From Alistipes sp. (lineage in GTDB: Bacteria; Bacteroidota; Bacteroidia; Bacteroidales; Rikenellaceae), in NCBI GenBank assembly GCA_022511295.1, contig JAFLRT010000014.1:1-35206 (forward strand): a DNA stretch of 35,206 nucleotides, in the 5' to 3' direction. Numbering within the stretch: position 1 is the stretch's first letter; every line of letters starts with the position of its first letter. Shown piece by piece: positions 7,878-15,615 of this stretch. The notes under the pieces are model-generated. The model saw only the letters and a list, made by a program, of their open reading frames with translations, had not been told where the DNA came from and ran no database searches. Made by a program: the position numbers and the translations under genes.

Positions 7878-9272
7878 TCAATACCCGAGTATGCGCATCA
7901 TCGAACGATATGACTGCTCTTTGGCGAACAGACGTGTGTAATACTCGTTGTTCTCTTTGTCGCGGTCTATTATGATGTGCTTGGGCGATGGTATCAGGCA
8001 GTGCTGTATGCCTCCGAAACCGCCCAGCGACTCCTGATATGCTCCTGTGTGGAAGAAACCGATATACTGCGTGTTGCCGGCCTCGAGTTTGGGAAGGAAT
8101 ATGGCGTTGGTGTGCATCTCGGCATTGTAGAAATCTTCGCTGTCGCACGTCAGACCGCCGAGGAATACACGTTGATACTCTTTGTCCCAGTTGTTTATCG
8201 CCAACATTATATAGCGCTGGTTTATTCCCCAAGTGTCTGGCAGGGTGGTGATGAACGAACTGTCTATCATATACCAGAACTCACGGTCGTTCTGCTGCTT
8301 CTGGTTTACTATCGAGTAGAGAGTCGCCCCGCTCTCGCCGACGGTGAAGGAACCGAACTCGGTAAATATGTTGGGTTCTTCTATTCCGTTGGATTCGCAG
8401 ATGTGCTTTATCTGCGCCACAATCTCCTCGGTCAGATACTCATAATCGTAGTTGAAGTCGAGCGAGTTCTTTATGGGGAATCCGCCTCCGATGTTGAGGC
8501 TGTCCAGTTCGGGACAAATCTCTTTGAGTTGGCAATAAATGTTTATGCACTTGGCAAGTTCGTTCCAGTAATAAGCCGTATCTTTGATGCCTGTATTTAT
8601 GAAGAAATGGAGCATCTTGAGCTGAAATTTCTTGCTCTTCTGAATCTTCTGCTTGTAGAAGTCTATAATCTCGTTGTAACGAATACCTAAACGCGAAGTA
8701 TAGAAATCGAACTTCGGTTCTTCCTCGCAGGCGATGCGTATGCCGACCTTGCACTTCTTGGTAAATACATCTTCAAAGAGGTCGAGTTCCTCCTTGTTGT
8801 CTATTACCGGTATCGTGTTGCTGAATCCGTCGTTTACGAGTTGCGCGATATTCTCCACATACTGAGGGCGTTTGAAACCGTTGCAGATGATGTATCGGTC
8901 GCGGTCTATAATGCCGGAATCATAGAGCGCGTTTATGATGTGAATGTCGTATGCAGATGATGTTTCGAGGTGAATGTCGTTTTTGAGCGCCTCCTCCAGG
9001 ACGAATGAGAAGTGGCTCGATTTGGTGCAGTAGCAATAGTTGTACGACCCCTTGTAATCGACCTTGGCCATTGCTACATTGAACATTCTTTTGGCGCGGT
9101 TTATCTGCGATGATATCTTCGGAAGATATGTTATTTTCAGCGGAGTGCCGTACTGTTTTATGATTTCCATCAGCGGAATATCGTGGAAAAGCAGTTCATT
9201 GTCCGCAACGGTAAATTCGTCCTGCGGAAAATCGAAACTCTGTTCGATGAGGTCGATGTACTTGTTTTTCAT
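7878..9272 (-). CDS. Fold-type III PLP decarboxylase, arginine decarboxylase-like
   Basis: Predicted amino-acid decarboxylase of the alanine-racemase/ornithine-decarboxylase fold, of a 460-470-residue type that is usually annotated as arginine decarboxylase in Bacteroidota. The PLP lysine is K84 in YCYCTKSSHFSFVLEEAL. SLNIGGGFPIKNSLDF supplies the glycine loop that grips the PLP phosphate, FTEFGSFTVGESG is a further family block, and GGLTCDSEDFYN (about residue 375) carries the catalytic cysteine and substrate-binding Asp. The start MKNKYIDLIEQSFDFPQDEF is family-like. It would feed polyamine synthesis; agmatine versus another product is not settled by sequence, and no polyamine genes are adjacent. 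It is transcribed divergently from the HU-like gene. Confidence 0.82.
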   Translation of the reverse strand: MKNKYIDLIEQSFDFPQDEFTVADNELLFHDIPLMEIIKQYGTPLKITYLPKISSQINRAKRMFNVAMAKVDYKGSYNYCYCTKSSHFSFVLEEALKNDIHLETSSAYDIHIINALYDSGIIDRDRYIICNGFKRPQYVENIAQLVNDGFSNTIPVIDNKEELDLFEDVFTKKCKVGIRIACEEEPKFDFYTSRLGIRYNEIIDFYKQKIQKSKKFQLKMLHFFINTGIKDTAYYWNELAKCINIYCQLKEICPELDSLNIGGGFPIKNSLDFNYDYEYLTEEIVAQIKHICESNGIEEPNIFTEFGSFTVGESGATLYSIVNQKQQNDREFWYMIDSSFITTLPDTWGINQRYIMLAINNWDKEYQRVFLGGLTCDSEDFYNAEMHTNAIFLPKLEAGNTQYIGFFHTGAYQESLGGFGGIQHCLIPSPKHIIIDRDKENNEYYTRLFAKEQSYRSMMRILGY

Positions 9273-9365
9273 CTTCGGGTCTGTTGTTATTTTTCAATCC
9301 GTCTCGATTACATTGCGAATTTTTTGCCAAAGTAACTCGTCCGGATTTGTTTCAAAATCTGATTG

Positions 9366-9397
9366 CAAAGTAGGCGAATATTTTTGACATTGCCAAC
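9366..9397 (-). promoter_or_regulatory. Candidate promoter of the decarboxylase gene
   Basis: On the minus strand TACTTTGCA (-7-like, one base short of TAnnTTTG) at 9366-9372 has GTTG (9394-9397) 21 nt upstream as a -33-like element. A second TACTTTGG lies nearer the gene. The leader would be about 90 nt. Confidence 0.35.
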
Positions 9398-9433
9398 GAT
9401 TAAGGCGATTATTATTTAATAAAGAGTGTTTTT

Positions 9434-9465
9434 GTTGGATTTTTCAGCGGAAAAGTGTAATTTTG
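9434..9465 (+). promoter_or_regulatory. Candidate promoter of the HU-like/sigma-54 activator operon
   Basis: TAATTTTG (9458-9465) matches the TAnnTTTG -7 consensus, with GTTG (9434-9437, inside TTTGTTGG) 20 nt upstream. The ATG of the HU-like gene follows 20 nt later. Confidence 0.5.
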
Positions 9466-9484
9466 GACGATTTTTTAAGTAGAT

Positions 9485-10264
9485 ATGCTCAACCGCATTA
9501 TTATATCAAAACTTTCGGAGGGCGGACGTCTTGTTATTCCGCGTCTGGGAACATTTTTCGTGAGGGAGGACGGACATATCGTCTTTTCGGAACTGCTTCG
9601 CACCGATGACGGCGTACTTCGCGGGCTGCTCGTGTCGCGCGGCGTCGGCGAGAGCGAGGCTGCTGGAGTTGTAGACCGCTTCGTATTTGAGATACGCCAT
9701 ACGATTGAACACAACCGCCCGTATCGTATCGGTACGCTCGGCATCCTCTTTCGTGATGAGAGGGGTATTATTCGCTTTTCGCGCGATGCTGCCGTTCCAG
9801 GCCTGACGCGCCCCGGAGCGACGAACAGTGCTTCGGCTCAAAGCAAGAAAACTGCGCCGACACAGCCGGAGACGGCCGCTGCCGAACCGTTGCAGTGCGG
9901 GCCGGAGAGTGAGAATGCGCAGGAGAGCGCTGCCGTCGAGACGGTTGCTGACGACCGTCCCGTGAATGATATCGCAGCGGGTGCGCCGAGTGAGTGGTCG
10001 GCCAGTCTTAAGAACGGGCGACCGGTGCGTATGCCGGCACGCCGTCGCGGTGCCGATATAGTGCTTGTCGTTGCGGCGCTTACGCTTTTGGCCGCTTTGG
10101 GCGTTATAGTGTACGGCTATTTCACATCGAAATATATAAGCGGGGCGCAATCGGAAGCGAACGCTGAAGTCGCTGACGTTGCAGATGCCGCGTTGCAGAA
10201 CGGCGAGACAGCGGAAGGCGATTCGTACACCGACGCCGAGTCTGCGACCGGACTTAAAAACTGA
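9485..10264 (+). CDS. Membrane-anchored HU-like DNA-binding domain protein
   Basis: Unnamed 259-residue protein. Residues 1-100 (MLNRIIISKLSEGGRLVIPRLGTFFVRE...YRIGTLGILFRDERGIIRF) resemble the HU-domain proteins that Bacteroidota encode beside true HU, with PRLGTF and the IGTLG strand corresponding to HU beta-arm strands. A low-complexity Ala/Thr/Glu linker follows (about 105-180), then a basic patch PVRMPARRR and one transmembrane helix at about 191-213 (DIVLVVAALTLLAALGVIVYGYF), and a short acidic periplasmic tail. By the positive-inside rule the HU-like domain is cytoplasmic, so it could tether DNA to the membrane. It is followed 44 nt later by a sigma-54 activator. DNA binding and the topology are inferences. 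Confidence 0.65.
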   Translation: MLNRIIISKLSEGGRLVIPRLGTFFVREDGHIVFSELLRTDDGVLRGLLVSRGVGESEAAGVVDRFVFEIRHTIEHNRPYRIGTLGILFRDERGIIRFSRDAAVPGLTRPGATNSASAQSKKTAPTQPETAAAEPLQCGPESENAQESAAVETVADDRPVNDIAAGAPSEWSASLKNGRPVRMPARRRGADIVLVVAALTLLAALGVIVYGYFTSKYISGAQSEANAEVADVADAALQNGETAEGDSYTDAESATGLKN

Positions 10265-10308
10265 AACCGTTTCGGCTGCTGCATAACAAACTTGAAACAA
10301 GAAGAACA

Positions 10309-11499
10309 ATGACGGATATACAATCGGTTAAACAGCGCTTCGGCATTATCGGCAACTCCGAGTTGCTGAACAGGGCCATAGAGGTTGCGCTTCGTGTTGC
10401 TCCGACGGATTTGTCGGTGCTTGTTACCGGAGAGAGCGGTGTGGGCAAGGAGTTTTTCCCGCAGGTGGTGCATGCATTTTCGGCACGCAAGCATAACAAA
10501 TACATAGCCGTCAACTGCGGCGCTATACCGGAGGGTACGATTGACTCGGAACTTTTCGGTCATGAGAAAGGTTCGTTTACCGGTGCATCCGAGGCCCGCA
10601 AGGGTTACTTTGAGGAGGCCGACGGCGGTACCATATTTCTTGATGAGGTTGGCGAATTGCCTTTGTCGACACAGGTGCGCCTTCTGCGTGTGTTGCAGAC
10701 GGGTGAGTTTATGCGTGTAGGCTCGGCCAAGGTGCAAAAGACGAATGTTCGTGTGGTTGCAGCAACAAACAACAATCTGGGACAGGCCATAGCATCGGGT
10801 CGTTTCCGCGAGGACCTCTTTTACCGTCTCAATACGGTGCCTATCGCCGTGCCGGCGCTGAGGGAGCGTCCCGAAGATATATGCCTTCTGTTCCGCAAGT
10901 TCGCTGCAGATGTTGCGGTGCAGTACCGTATGCCTGCAATCACGCTTGAACCCGACGCGAGGGCAATGCTCGAGAGTTATTCGTGGAGGGGAAATGTGCG
11001 GCAACTGAAGAATGTCGCCGAGCAGATTTCGGCAATCGAGGAGAGCCGCACCATTACGGCCCGGATTCTGGCCCGTTACCTCGTCGAACCTCAGATGTCG
11101 TCGCAACCGAGTGTTATGAATGCGGCGCGTATGGAGGATATGGAGACCGAACGTGAACTGCTGTATAAGATTCTGTTCGATATGCGCTCGGATATCAACG
11201 AGATGAAACGTATGCTTTTTGAGTTGCGCTCGGGCGCTGTGCCGGTAACGGTATCGCAGGAGCGCCGTGATGTGATAGGTCTGCTTCCGACGAGTTCTTC
11301 CGCTTCAGAGGAGGTTTTCGCCGAGAGCGAGGTTATAACAGAGCCTCCGCGCGAACTCACCAAGGCCGATGTGCAGCGCGAACAGATAGTACGCGCTCTG
11401 CGACGCCATAACGGTCGCCGCAAAGATGCAGCCGCCGAACTGTTCGTCTCCGAGCGGACGCTCTATCGTAAGATAAAGGAGTTGGGTATAGCGGAGTGA
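10309..11499 (+). CDS. Sigma-54-dependent transcriptional activator (AAA+ and Fis-type HTH)
   Basis: Bacterial enhancer-binding protein of 396 residues that would remodel RpoN-RNA polymerase by ATP hydrolysis. Walker A is GESGVGKE (41-48), the sigma-54 contact loop is GSFTGA (88-93, one substitution from GAFTGA), Walker B is GTIFLDEVGEL (from 108), and the arginine-finger region is FREDLFYRLNTVPI. A Fis-type helix-turn-helix ends the protein (EQIVRALRRHNGRRKDAAAELFVSERTLYRKIKELGI). There is no N-terminal receiver, GAF or PAS domain, so activity must be controlled by level, a partner protein or the about 100-residue variable linker before the HTH. It sits in a conserved Bacteroidales order ahead of lptE and secG; its targets are unknown. 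Confidence 0.9.
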   Translation: MTDIQSVKQRFGIIGNSELLNRAIEVALRVAPTDLSVLVTGESGVGKEFFPQVVHAFSARKHNKYIAVNCGAIPEGTIDSELFGHEKGSFTGASEARKGYFEEADGGTIFLDEVGELPLSTQVRLLRVLQTGEFMRVGSAKVQKTNVRVVAATNNNLGQAIASGRFREDLFYRLNTVPIAVPALRERPEDICLLFRKFAADVAVQYRMPAITLEPDARAMLESYSWRGNVRQLKNVAEQISAIEESRTITARILARYLVEPQMSSQPSVMNAARMEDMETERELLYKILFDMRSDINEMKRMLFELRSGAVPVTVSQERRDVIGLLPTSSSASEEVFAESEVITEPPRELTKADVQREQIVRALRRHNGRRKDAAAELFVSERTLYRKIKELGIAE

Positions 11500-11506
11500 T
11501 AATGCG

Positions 11507-11536
11507 GTCGATATCGACTTGCAGGCTGTGCTGCAA
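11507..11536. promoter_or_regulatory. Two adjacent palindromes ahead of lptE
   Basis: GTCGATATCGAC (11507-11518) is a perfect 12-nt palindrome and is followed immediately by TTGCAG-GCTGTG-CTGCAA (11519-11536), a 6-bp hairpin. They fill the 90-nt gap between the sigma-54 activator and lptE. There is no T-run after them, so a protein operator is as likely as a weak terminator. Function is unknown. Confidence 0.3.
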
Positions 11537-11589
11537 ATATATAAAATGGCACTGTTTCTGAAAGGTAATGGTGCTTAAAATAGAGAGTT

Positions 11590-12096
11590 ATGAAACGTAT
11601 TCTGTTTTGTCTGGCGATAGTGCTGCTGACGACTGTTTCGGGCTGCACTGTGAAGTATTCGCTTTCGGGAGCATCTATTCCTCCTGATGCGAAGACTTTC
11701 AGCGTTGCATATTTTCCGAACAATGCGCCTATGGTGGCTCCTATATTAAGTTCCACGCTTACTGATGCGCTTGTTGACAAGTTCTCGCGCCAAACGCGTC
11801 TGACGCAGGTCGATGAGGGTGGCGATTTCGCATTTGAGGGCGAGATTACAGGCTACTCCTCGACTACGGCTTCGGTATCGAGTAACGACTATGCCTTGCA
11901 GAACCGACTCACCATAACGATTAAGGTTCGTTTCACGAATGTGGTGGACGAGGCGCTGTCCTTTAATAAAAACTTCTCAGCGTATGCCGACTATGACTCC
12001 TCACGACTGCTGACGGAGGTTGAACAGGAACTTATAACGCAGATTGTTGAGCAACTTGTAACGGATATCTTCCAGGCTGCCGCATCTAACTGGTAG
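11590..12096 (+). CDS. lptE: LPS-assembly lipoprotein LptE
   Basis: Outer-membrane lipoprotein that plugs LptD and helps place lipopolysaccharide in the outer leaflet. The 168-residue product has a lipoprotein signal peptide, MKRILFCLAIVLLTTVSGC, with Cys19 as lipidation site. The mature part, VKYSLSGASIPPDAKTFSVAYFPNNAPMVAPILSSTLTDALVDKF..., follows the Bacteroidota LptE pattern, as does the strand-rich centre GDFAFEGEITGYSSTTASVSSNDYALQNRLTITIKVRF. It lies between the sigma-54 activator and the small TPR-like gene and secG, an order I recall as common in Bacteroidales. lptC is also in this window in another operon; lptD is not. Confidence 0.88.
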   Translation: MKRILFCLAIVLLTTVSGCTVKYSLSGASIPPDAKTFSVAYFPNNAPMVAPILSSTLTDALVDKFSRQTRLTQVDEGGDFAFEGEITGYSSTTASVSSNDYALQNRLTITIKVRFTNVVDEALSFNKNFSAYADYDSSRLLTEVEQELITQIVEQLVTDIFQAAASNW

Positions 12097-12134
12097 CGGA
12101 CAGGAGTACGGGCTTAATAAAAACGACAGAGACA

Positions 12135-12647
12135 ATGAATGCTTTCGGAGAATATATGGAGTCGGTGCTTCGCGGCGAAAGACCTTCGGCCGATTTGGCA
12201 GCGGGGTATGCGGAACGCTATAACTGGTTTACTGCGGCCCGTGTGCTTGGAGCATACCTGTCTGATTCGGTCTGCGATGAGTTTGGAGATATCGTTATGG
12301 CCGGACGCAGCGTATCATCGCTCAAACTGCACCATATTGATAAGAACCGCCTTGCCGATGCCGCTCCGCAAGAGACTTCGACCGATGAAATTATAGAAAA
12401 ATTTCTGCTTGGCGGAAATTACCGTATTGTTGCCGAGGATGGTTCCGACGCGCTTGCCGAGGAGATACGCACCGAACCCGAACTGTCGGATGAGGACGAT
12501 TTGGTGAGCGAGGAGTTAGCCGAAATATACCTCTCTCAGGGGCTTTTGAACGAGGCTTTGGCAATATATCGCAAATTAAGTTTGTTAAATACGGAAAAAA
12601 GTATTTACTTTGCCGAGATTATCGACAAAATCGAAAATAATAATTAA
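12135..12647 (+). CDS. Conserved protein with TPR-like C terminus
   Basis: I do not recognise a named family. The 170-residue product has no signal peptide or membrane segment. Its N terminus (MNAFGEYMESVLRGERPSADLAAGYAERYNWFTAARVLGAYL) is helical with alternating aromatic positions. The middle is acidic (EEIRTEPELSDEDDLVSEELAEIY). The end, YLSQGLLNEALAIYRKLSLLNTEKSIYFAEIIDKIE, looks like one tetratricopeptide-type helix pair as found at the end of Bacteroidota envelope-associated proteins. It is placed 38 nt after lptE and 13 nt before secG, so it is cotranscribed with export and LPS genes. A role as a cytoplasmic adaptor is possible but not supported directly. Confidence 0.75.
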   Translation: MNAFGEYMESVLRGERPSADLAAGYAERYNWFTAARVLGAYLSDSVCDEFGDIVMAGRSVSSLKLHHIDKNRLADAAPQETSTDEIIEKFLLGGNYRIVAEDGSDALAEEIRTEPELSDEDDLVSEELAEIYLSQGLLNEALAIYRKLSLLNTEKSIYFAEIIDKIENNN

Positions 12648-12660
12648 AATTGAGAAGAAT

Positions 12661-13029
12661 ATGTACACATTTTGCATCGTTTTGATTCTGGTGGCGAGCG
12701 TATTGATTATCCTCGCCGTACTTGTGCAGAACCCCAAGAGCGGTATGGCTGCTAATTTCGGAGCTGCTAACCAGACGATGGGTGTACGTCAGACGGCAGA
12801 TTTCCTTGAGAAGTTCACTTGGACTATGGGTGTTGTCGTACTCGTTTTGAGTTTGGTGTTTGTGATGACCACCAAGCAGGTAACGTTAAGTGATGGCGAG
12901 ATGCTGGCCGAGGAGATGCAGACTGTTGTTCATGTTGCCGATACGAATATAGATGCGCAGGCTGCTGCAGATGTTAATGCCGGAAGCACTGACTGGGAAG
13001 TTGAATCCGAGCCGGTCGAGATGAAATAA
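12661..13029 (+). CDS. secG: Preprotein translocase subunit SecG
   Basis: Small inner-membrane subunit of the SecYEG channel. I place the start at ATG 12661 (MYTFCIVLILVASVLIILAVLVQNPKSGMAANFG), not the ORF-track start at 12610, because homologues start directly before the first helix. Two transmembrane helices are visible (about 3-22 and 52-69), joined by the family loop VQNPKSGMAANFGAANQTMGVRQTADFLEK. The 122-residue protein ends in an acidic cytoplasmic tail rich in Ala/Asp/Glu, longer than in E. coli. It is the last gene of the operon and is followed by a strong terminator. secA lies at the right edge of the window. Confidence 0.93.
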   Translation: MYTFCIVLILVASVLIILAVLVQNPKSGMAANFGAANQTMGVRQTADFLEKFTWTMGVVVLVLSLVFVMTTKQVTLSDGEMLAEEMQTVVHVADTNIDAQAAADVNAGSTDWEVESEPVEMK

Positions 13030-13060
13030 AACAGCAATTTGTAAAAAGAGGATTTTACAA

Positions 13061-13098
13061 AATAGCGGCAACCGTACATCAGTACGGTTGCCGCTATT
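13061..13098. terminator. Bidirectional terminator between secG and START-like gene
   Basis: Perfect 17-bp inverted repeat AATAGCGGCAACCGTAC, loop ATCA, GTACGGTTGCCGCTATT, between two convergent genes. It is followed by GCGTTTTCGG on the plus side and TTGTAAAATCC on the minus side. Confidence 0.85.
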
Positions 13099-13118
13099 GC
13101 GTTTTCGGGTAAGGATGA

Positions 13119-13538
13119 TTATCCTCTTCCCGCTGCCATATTGAATGTTTGTGCAATGTTCTCTACCATTTGGTCGAGGGCCGGTTTTATCTTGCCGCCA
13201 ATCATCATCTTCATCATCATATTCAGGTCGGCGTGAAGCACGAGCCTTATGCGTGTGTCGCACTCAGATACGGAGTGCAGCTGTATCCAGAAGTTGAAAT
13301 CTATAGGAACACCGCCGTCATCGCCCGTGATTTTTACATATTTCGGCTGCTCTTTGTCTATAATCTGAAGTTTTACCGTGAATCCCTTGGCTTTGAACGA
13401 GCAGTGATTCTCATCTGCCTGCCACTCCTCGACTTTGTCTTGTAAAGCCGGTGTCAGGTTGTCCATACGGCTTATTACCGTGTATACGGCATCTGCCGGA
13501 AGCAGTATCTGCTGCTGTTTTGATTCGTATTCTGCCAT
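13119..13538 (-). CDS. START/SRPBCC-like protein
   Basis: Predicted small cytoplasmic ligand-binding fold (polyketide cyclase/START-like superfamily), 139 residues. The pattern ILLPADAVYTVISRMDNLTPALQD..., alternating strands (FTVKLQIIDKEQPKYVKITGDD) and the long C-terminal helix KMMIGGKIKPALDQMVENIAQTF fit the SRPBCC fold; the N-terminal SKQQQILLPADAVYTVIS resembles the first strand and helix. Homologues of this length are common and uncharacterised in Bacteroidota. It is last of the Nudix-porX-tsaE-START run, separated from tsaE by a repeat-containing 84-nt gap, and may be cotranscribed. Ligand unknown. Confidence 0.7.
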   Translation of the reverse strand: MAEYESKQQQILLPADAVYTVISRMDNLTPALQDKVEEWQADENHCSFKAKGFTVKLQIIDKEQPKYVKITGDDGGVPIDFNFWIQLHSVSECDTRIRLVLHADLNMMMKMMIGGKIKPALDQMVENIAQTFNMAAGRG

Positions 13539-13572
13539 TGCTTAAATATTTTCTTCGTTTCTTTGAATTATT

Positions 13573-13627
13573 ATTGAGTTGTTATTGAACTGCTATTGAG
13601 TTACTATTGCGTTACTATTGAGTTACT
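13573..13627. repeat. Five tandem 11-nt repeats at the tsaE 3' end
   Basis: Five consecutive 11-nt units: ATTGAGTTGTT, ATTGAACTGCT, ATTGAGTTACT, ATTGCGTTACT, ATTGAGTTACT. The last unit contains the tsaE stop codon (minus strand TAA at 13623-13625). On the minus strand the array contains stop codons in several frames and lies in the leader of the START-like gene. Confidence 0.85.
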
Positions 13628-14039
13628 CTATTGTGAATGTACGTCCGTTCTCGCTGTCGATTTTTATCCGAACCGTCATGACATCTTCGGGCAGCAGCGG
13701 CTCTATCTTTTCGGGCCACTCCACCAGACACAGGTCTCCAGAGTAGAAATACTCCTCGTAACCTATATCGAATGCCTCTTCGGGACGCTCCATGCGGTAG
13801 AAGTCGAAATGATAAACGGGCGCTCCATCGCCGGCGGAATAACGGTTCACGATGGCAAATGTAGGGCTTGTAACATTGTCTTCGGAGCCTAATAGCCCGA
13901 CTGTTTCGCGTATTAGCGTTGTCTTGCCGGCACCCATCGGTCCGAAAAAGGCAATGACGCTTCGGCCGTCAAGGGCATCGATAAGTGCCTGAGCCACCTC
14001 GGGCAGTTCGTCGGGGGAAGTAATGCTTATGGTCTTCAT
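13623..14039 (-). CDS. tsaE: tRNA threonylcarbamoyladenosine biosynthesis ATPase TsaE
   Basis: ATPase that works with TsaB and TsaD to make the t6A37 modification of tRNAs reading ANN codons. The 138-residue length is normal. The P-loop is GPMGAGKTTLIRETVG (from residue 33), followed by NVTSPTFAIVNRY and the YHFDFYRM strand, all diagnostic of the family; LCLVEWPEKIEPLLPED is the conserved C-terminal block. It lies 13 nt after porX, and tsaB and tsaD are not in the window. The start MKTISITSPDELPEVAQAL is family-like. Secure. Confidence 0.95.
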   Translation of the reverse strand: MKTISITSPDELPEVAQALIDALDGRSVIAFFGPMGAGKTTLIRETVGLLGSEDNVTSPTFAIVNRYSAGDGAPVYHFDFYRMERPEEAFDIGYEEYFYSGDLCLVEWPEKIEPLLPEDVMTVRIKIDSENGRTFTIE

Positions 14040-14052
14040 AACGGGTTATGTT

Positions 14053-15603
14053 TCAACTTTTGGGTTTGAGTACGATGTATGGAACAATCATCTCCTCCAT
14101 AGATATTCCGCCATGCTGGAATGTATCGCGGTAATACCTTATATATTTGTTCGCGTCGTTATTGTATACGATGAAGTCGTGATTGTACGCAAAAATGTAA
14201 CTCGATGACAGATTCCCAGCCGGAAGTTGTATCTCATGCGGTTTGGTAACTTCGAATACTTCGCGCGGGTTGTAGGATATGTTGCGTCCGGTCTTGTAAC
14301 GCAGATTGGCCGACGTGGCGCGGTCTGCCGTTACTCTTATCGGGTTGTCCACGCGCACGGTGCCATGGTCCGATGTTATTATCACCGTGTGGCCGTGTTC
14401 GGACAGCATCTTGAGCATCGTGAACAGTTCCGAGTGTTCAAACCAGGAGCGTGTGAGAGAGCGGAACGAGGCATCGTCTTCGGTCAGCTCGCGGATAATA
14501 TCCGTCTCTGTTCTGGCGTGTGATAATATATCGAGGAAGTTGTATACGATTACCGAGAAATCGGCTTCGTATATGCGGTTGAAGTTCTCTATCAGTTTTC
14601 GGCCTGCTTCGGGTCTTACAAGTTTGTCGAAGGTGGTTTTGTAGTTTCGGCCGTAACTTGCCAGTTGACGCCGCAGAAAATCCTCCTCATATCTGTTTTT
14701 GCCGCCCTCCTCGTTGTCGTTCAGCCAGCGGTCGGGCATAATGTTGTCTATTGCCAGCGGCATAAGACCGGCGAATATGGCGTTGCGGGCATACTGTGTC
14801 GCCGTAGGGAGAATGGCGCAGTAGAAATCGTCTGTCTCAACGTCGAAGTATCCGCGCAGCATCGAACTTATCGACCTCCACTGGTCGTAGCGGAAGTTGT
14901 CGATGAGCAGCATCGTTGTCTTCGGATTGGCGTCGGCTACGGGGAATACGCGGCTGCGCATAAGCGTATGCGACATGACGGGGGTGTTTTCGTCGCGGTC
15001 GTTTATCCAACTGCGATAGTTTTGCCGCACGAATTTGCAGAACTCCTGGTTCGCTTCATTCTTCTGGAAGCGAAGCACCTCCTTTATGCTTTGGTCGGCA
15101 GACCCCGATAACTCTATATCCCAGTTGGTAAGCCTGCGGTATATATTACTCCAGTCGGCGAAGGTCGATGCACTTTGATATGACATGCTTATACGACCGA
15201 ACTCTGCACGATAGTCGGCGGAGGTCTGCTCCTCGACAAGTTGCTGCGAATGAACATTTTTCTTTATCGACAGCAGTACCTGATTGGGATTTACGGGCTT
15301 TATTATATAATCGGCTATCTTCGAACCGACAGCCTTGTCCATAATGTTCTCCTCCTCGCTCTTGGTTACCATTATGACAGGTGTGGTGGGCCGTGAACTC
15401 TTTATCAGCGGCAGCGTCTCAAGTCCGGTCATGCCGGGCATCATCTCGTCGAGTATTATCAAGTCGTATGCAGTCTCGGCCGCCATATCGATAGCGTCAT
15501 AACCGTTGTTGCAGGTATCGACTTCGTAGCCCTTGTTTTGCAGAAACAGAACGTGCGGTTTGAGCATCTCTATCTCATCATCCACCCAGAGTATCTTTAC
15601 CAC
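14053..15603 (-). CDS. porX: PorX-type response regulator with PglZ/alkaline-phosphatase-like domain
   Basis: PorX is the response regulator linked to type IX secretion in Porphyromonas gingivalis, acting with PorY and SigP. The 516-residue product has a receiver domain (1-about 120) with acidic pocket D8/D9, phospho-acceptor D52 (LIILDEMMPGMTG), T80 and K102 (IIKPVN). A helical linker follows, then a PglZ-type metallophosphatase-like domain: TTMLLIDNFRYDQWRSI and VIITSDHGTVRVDNPI supply the expected metal-binding Asp/His and Asp positions. The family has been reported to act on cyclic oligonucleotides. porX is preceded by a Nudix gene with a 12-nt gap and followed by tsaE with a 13-nt gap. 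Orthologue status is likely, but many Bacteroidota without an active T9SS also carry it. Confidence 0.88.
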   Translation of the reverse strand: MVKILWVDDEIEMLKPHVLFLQNKGYEVDTCNNGYDAIDMAAETAYDLIILDEMMPGMTGLETLPLIKSSRPTTPVIMVTKSEEENIMDKAVGSKIADYIIKPVNPNQVLLSIKKNVHSQQLVEEQTSADYRAEFGRISMSYQSASTFADWSNIYRRLTNWDIELSGSADQSIKEVLRFQKNEANQEFCKFVRQNYRSWINDRDENTPVMSHTLMRSRVFPVADANPKTTMLLIDNFRYDQWRSISSMLRGYFDVETDDFYCAILPTATQYARNAIFAGLMPLAIDNIMPDRWLNDNEEGGKNRYEEDFLRRQLASYGRNYKTTFDKLVRPEAGRKLIENFNRIYEADFSVIVYNFLDILSHARTETDIIRELTEDDASFRSLTRSWFEHSELFTMLKMLSEHGHTVIITSDHGTVRVDNPIRVTADRATSANLRYKTGRNISYNPREVFEVTKPHEIQLPAGNLSSSYIFAYNHDFIVYNNDANKYIRYYRDTFQHGGISMEEMIVPYIVLKPKS

Positions 15604-15615
15604 TTCTTGTACTTT

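Noticed and set aside
11547-11565. TGGCAC upstream of lptE resembles the -24 half of a sigma-54 promoter, next to a sigma-54 activator gene.
   Set aside because: The -12 half should be TTGC at the right distance; the sequence there is CTGA, so the conserved GC is missing.
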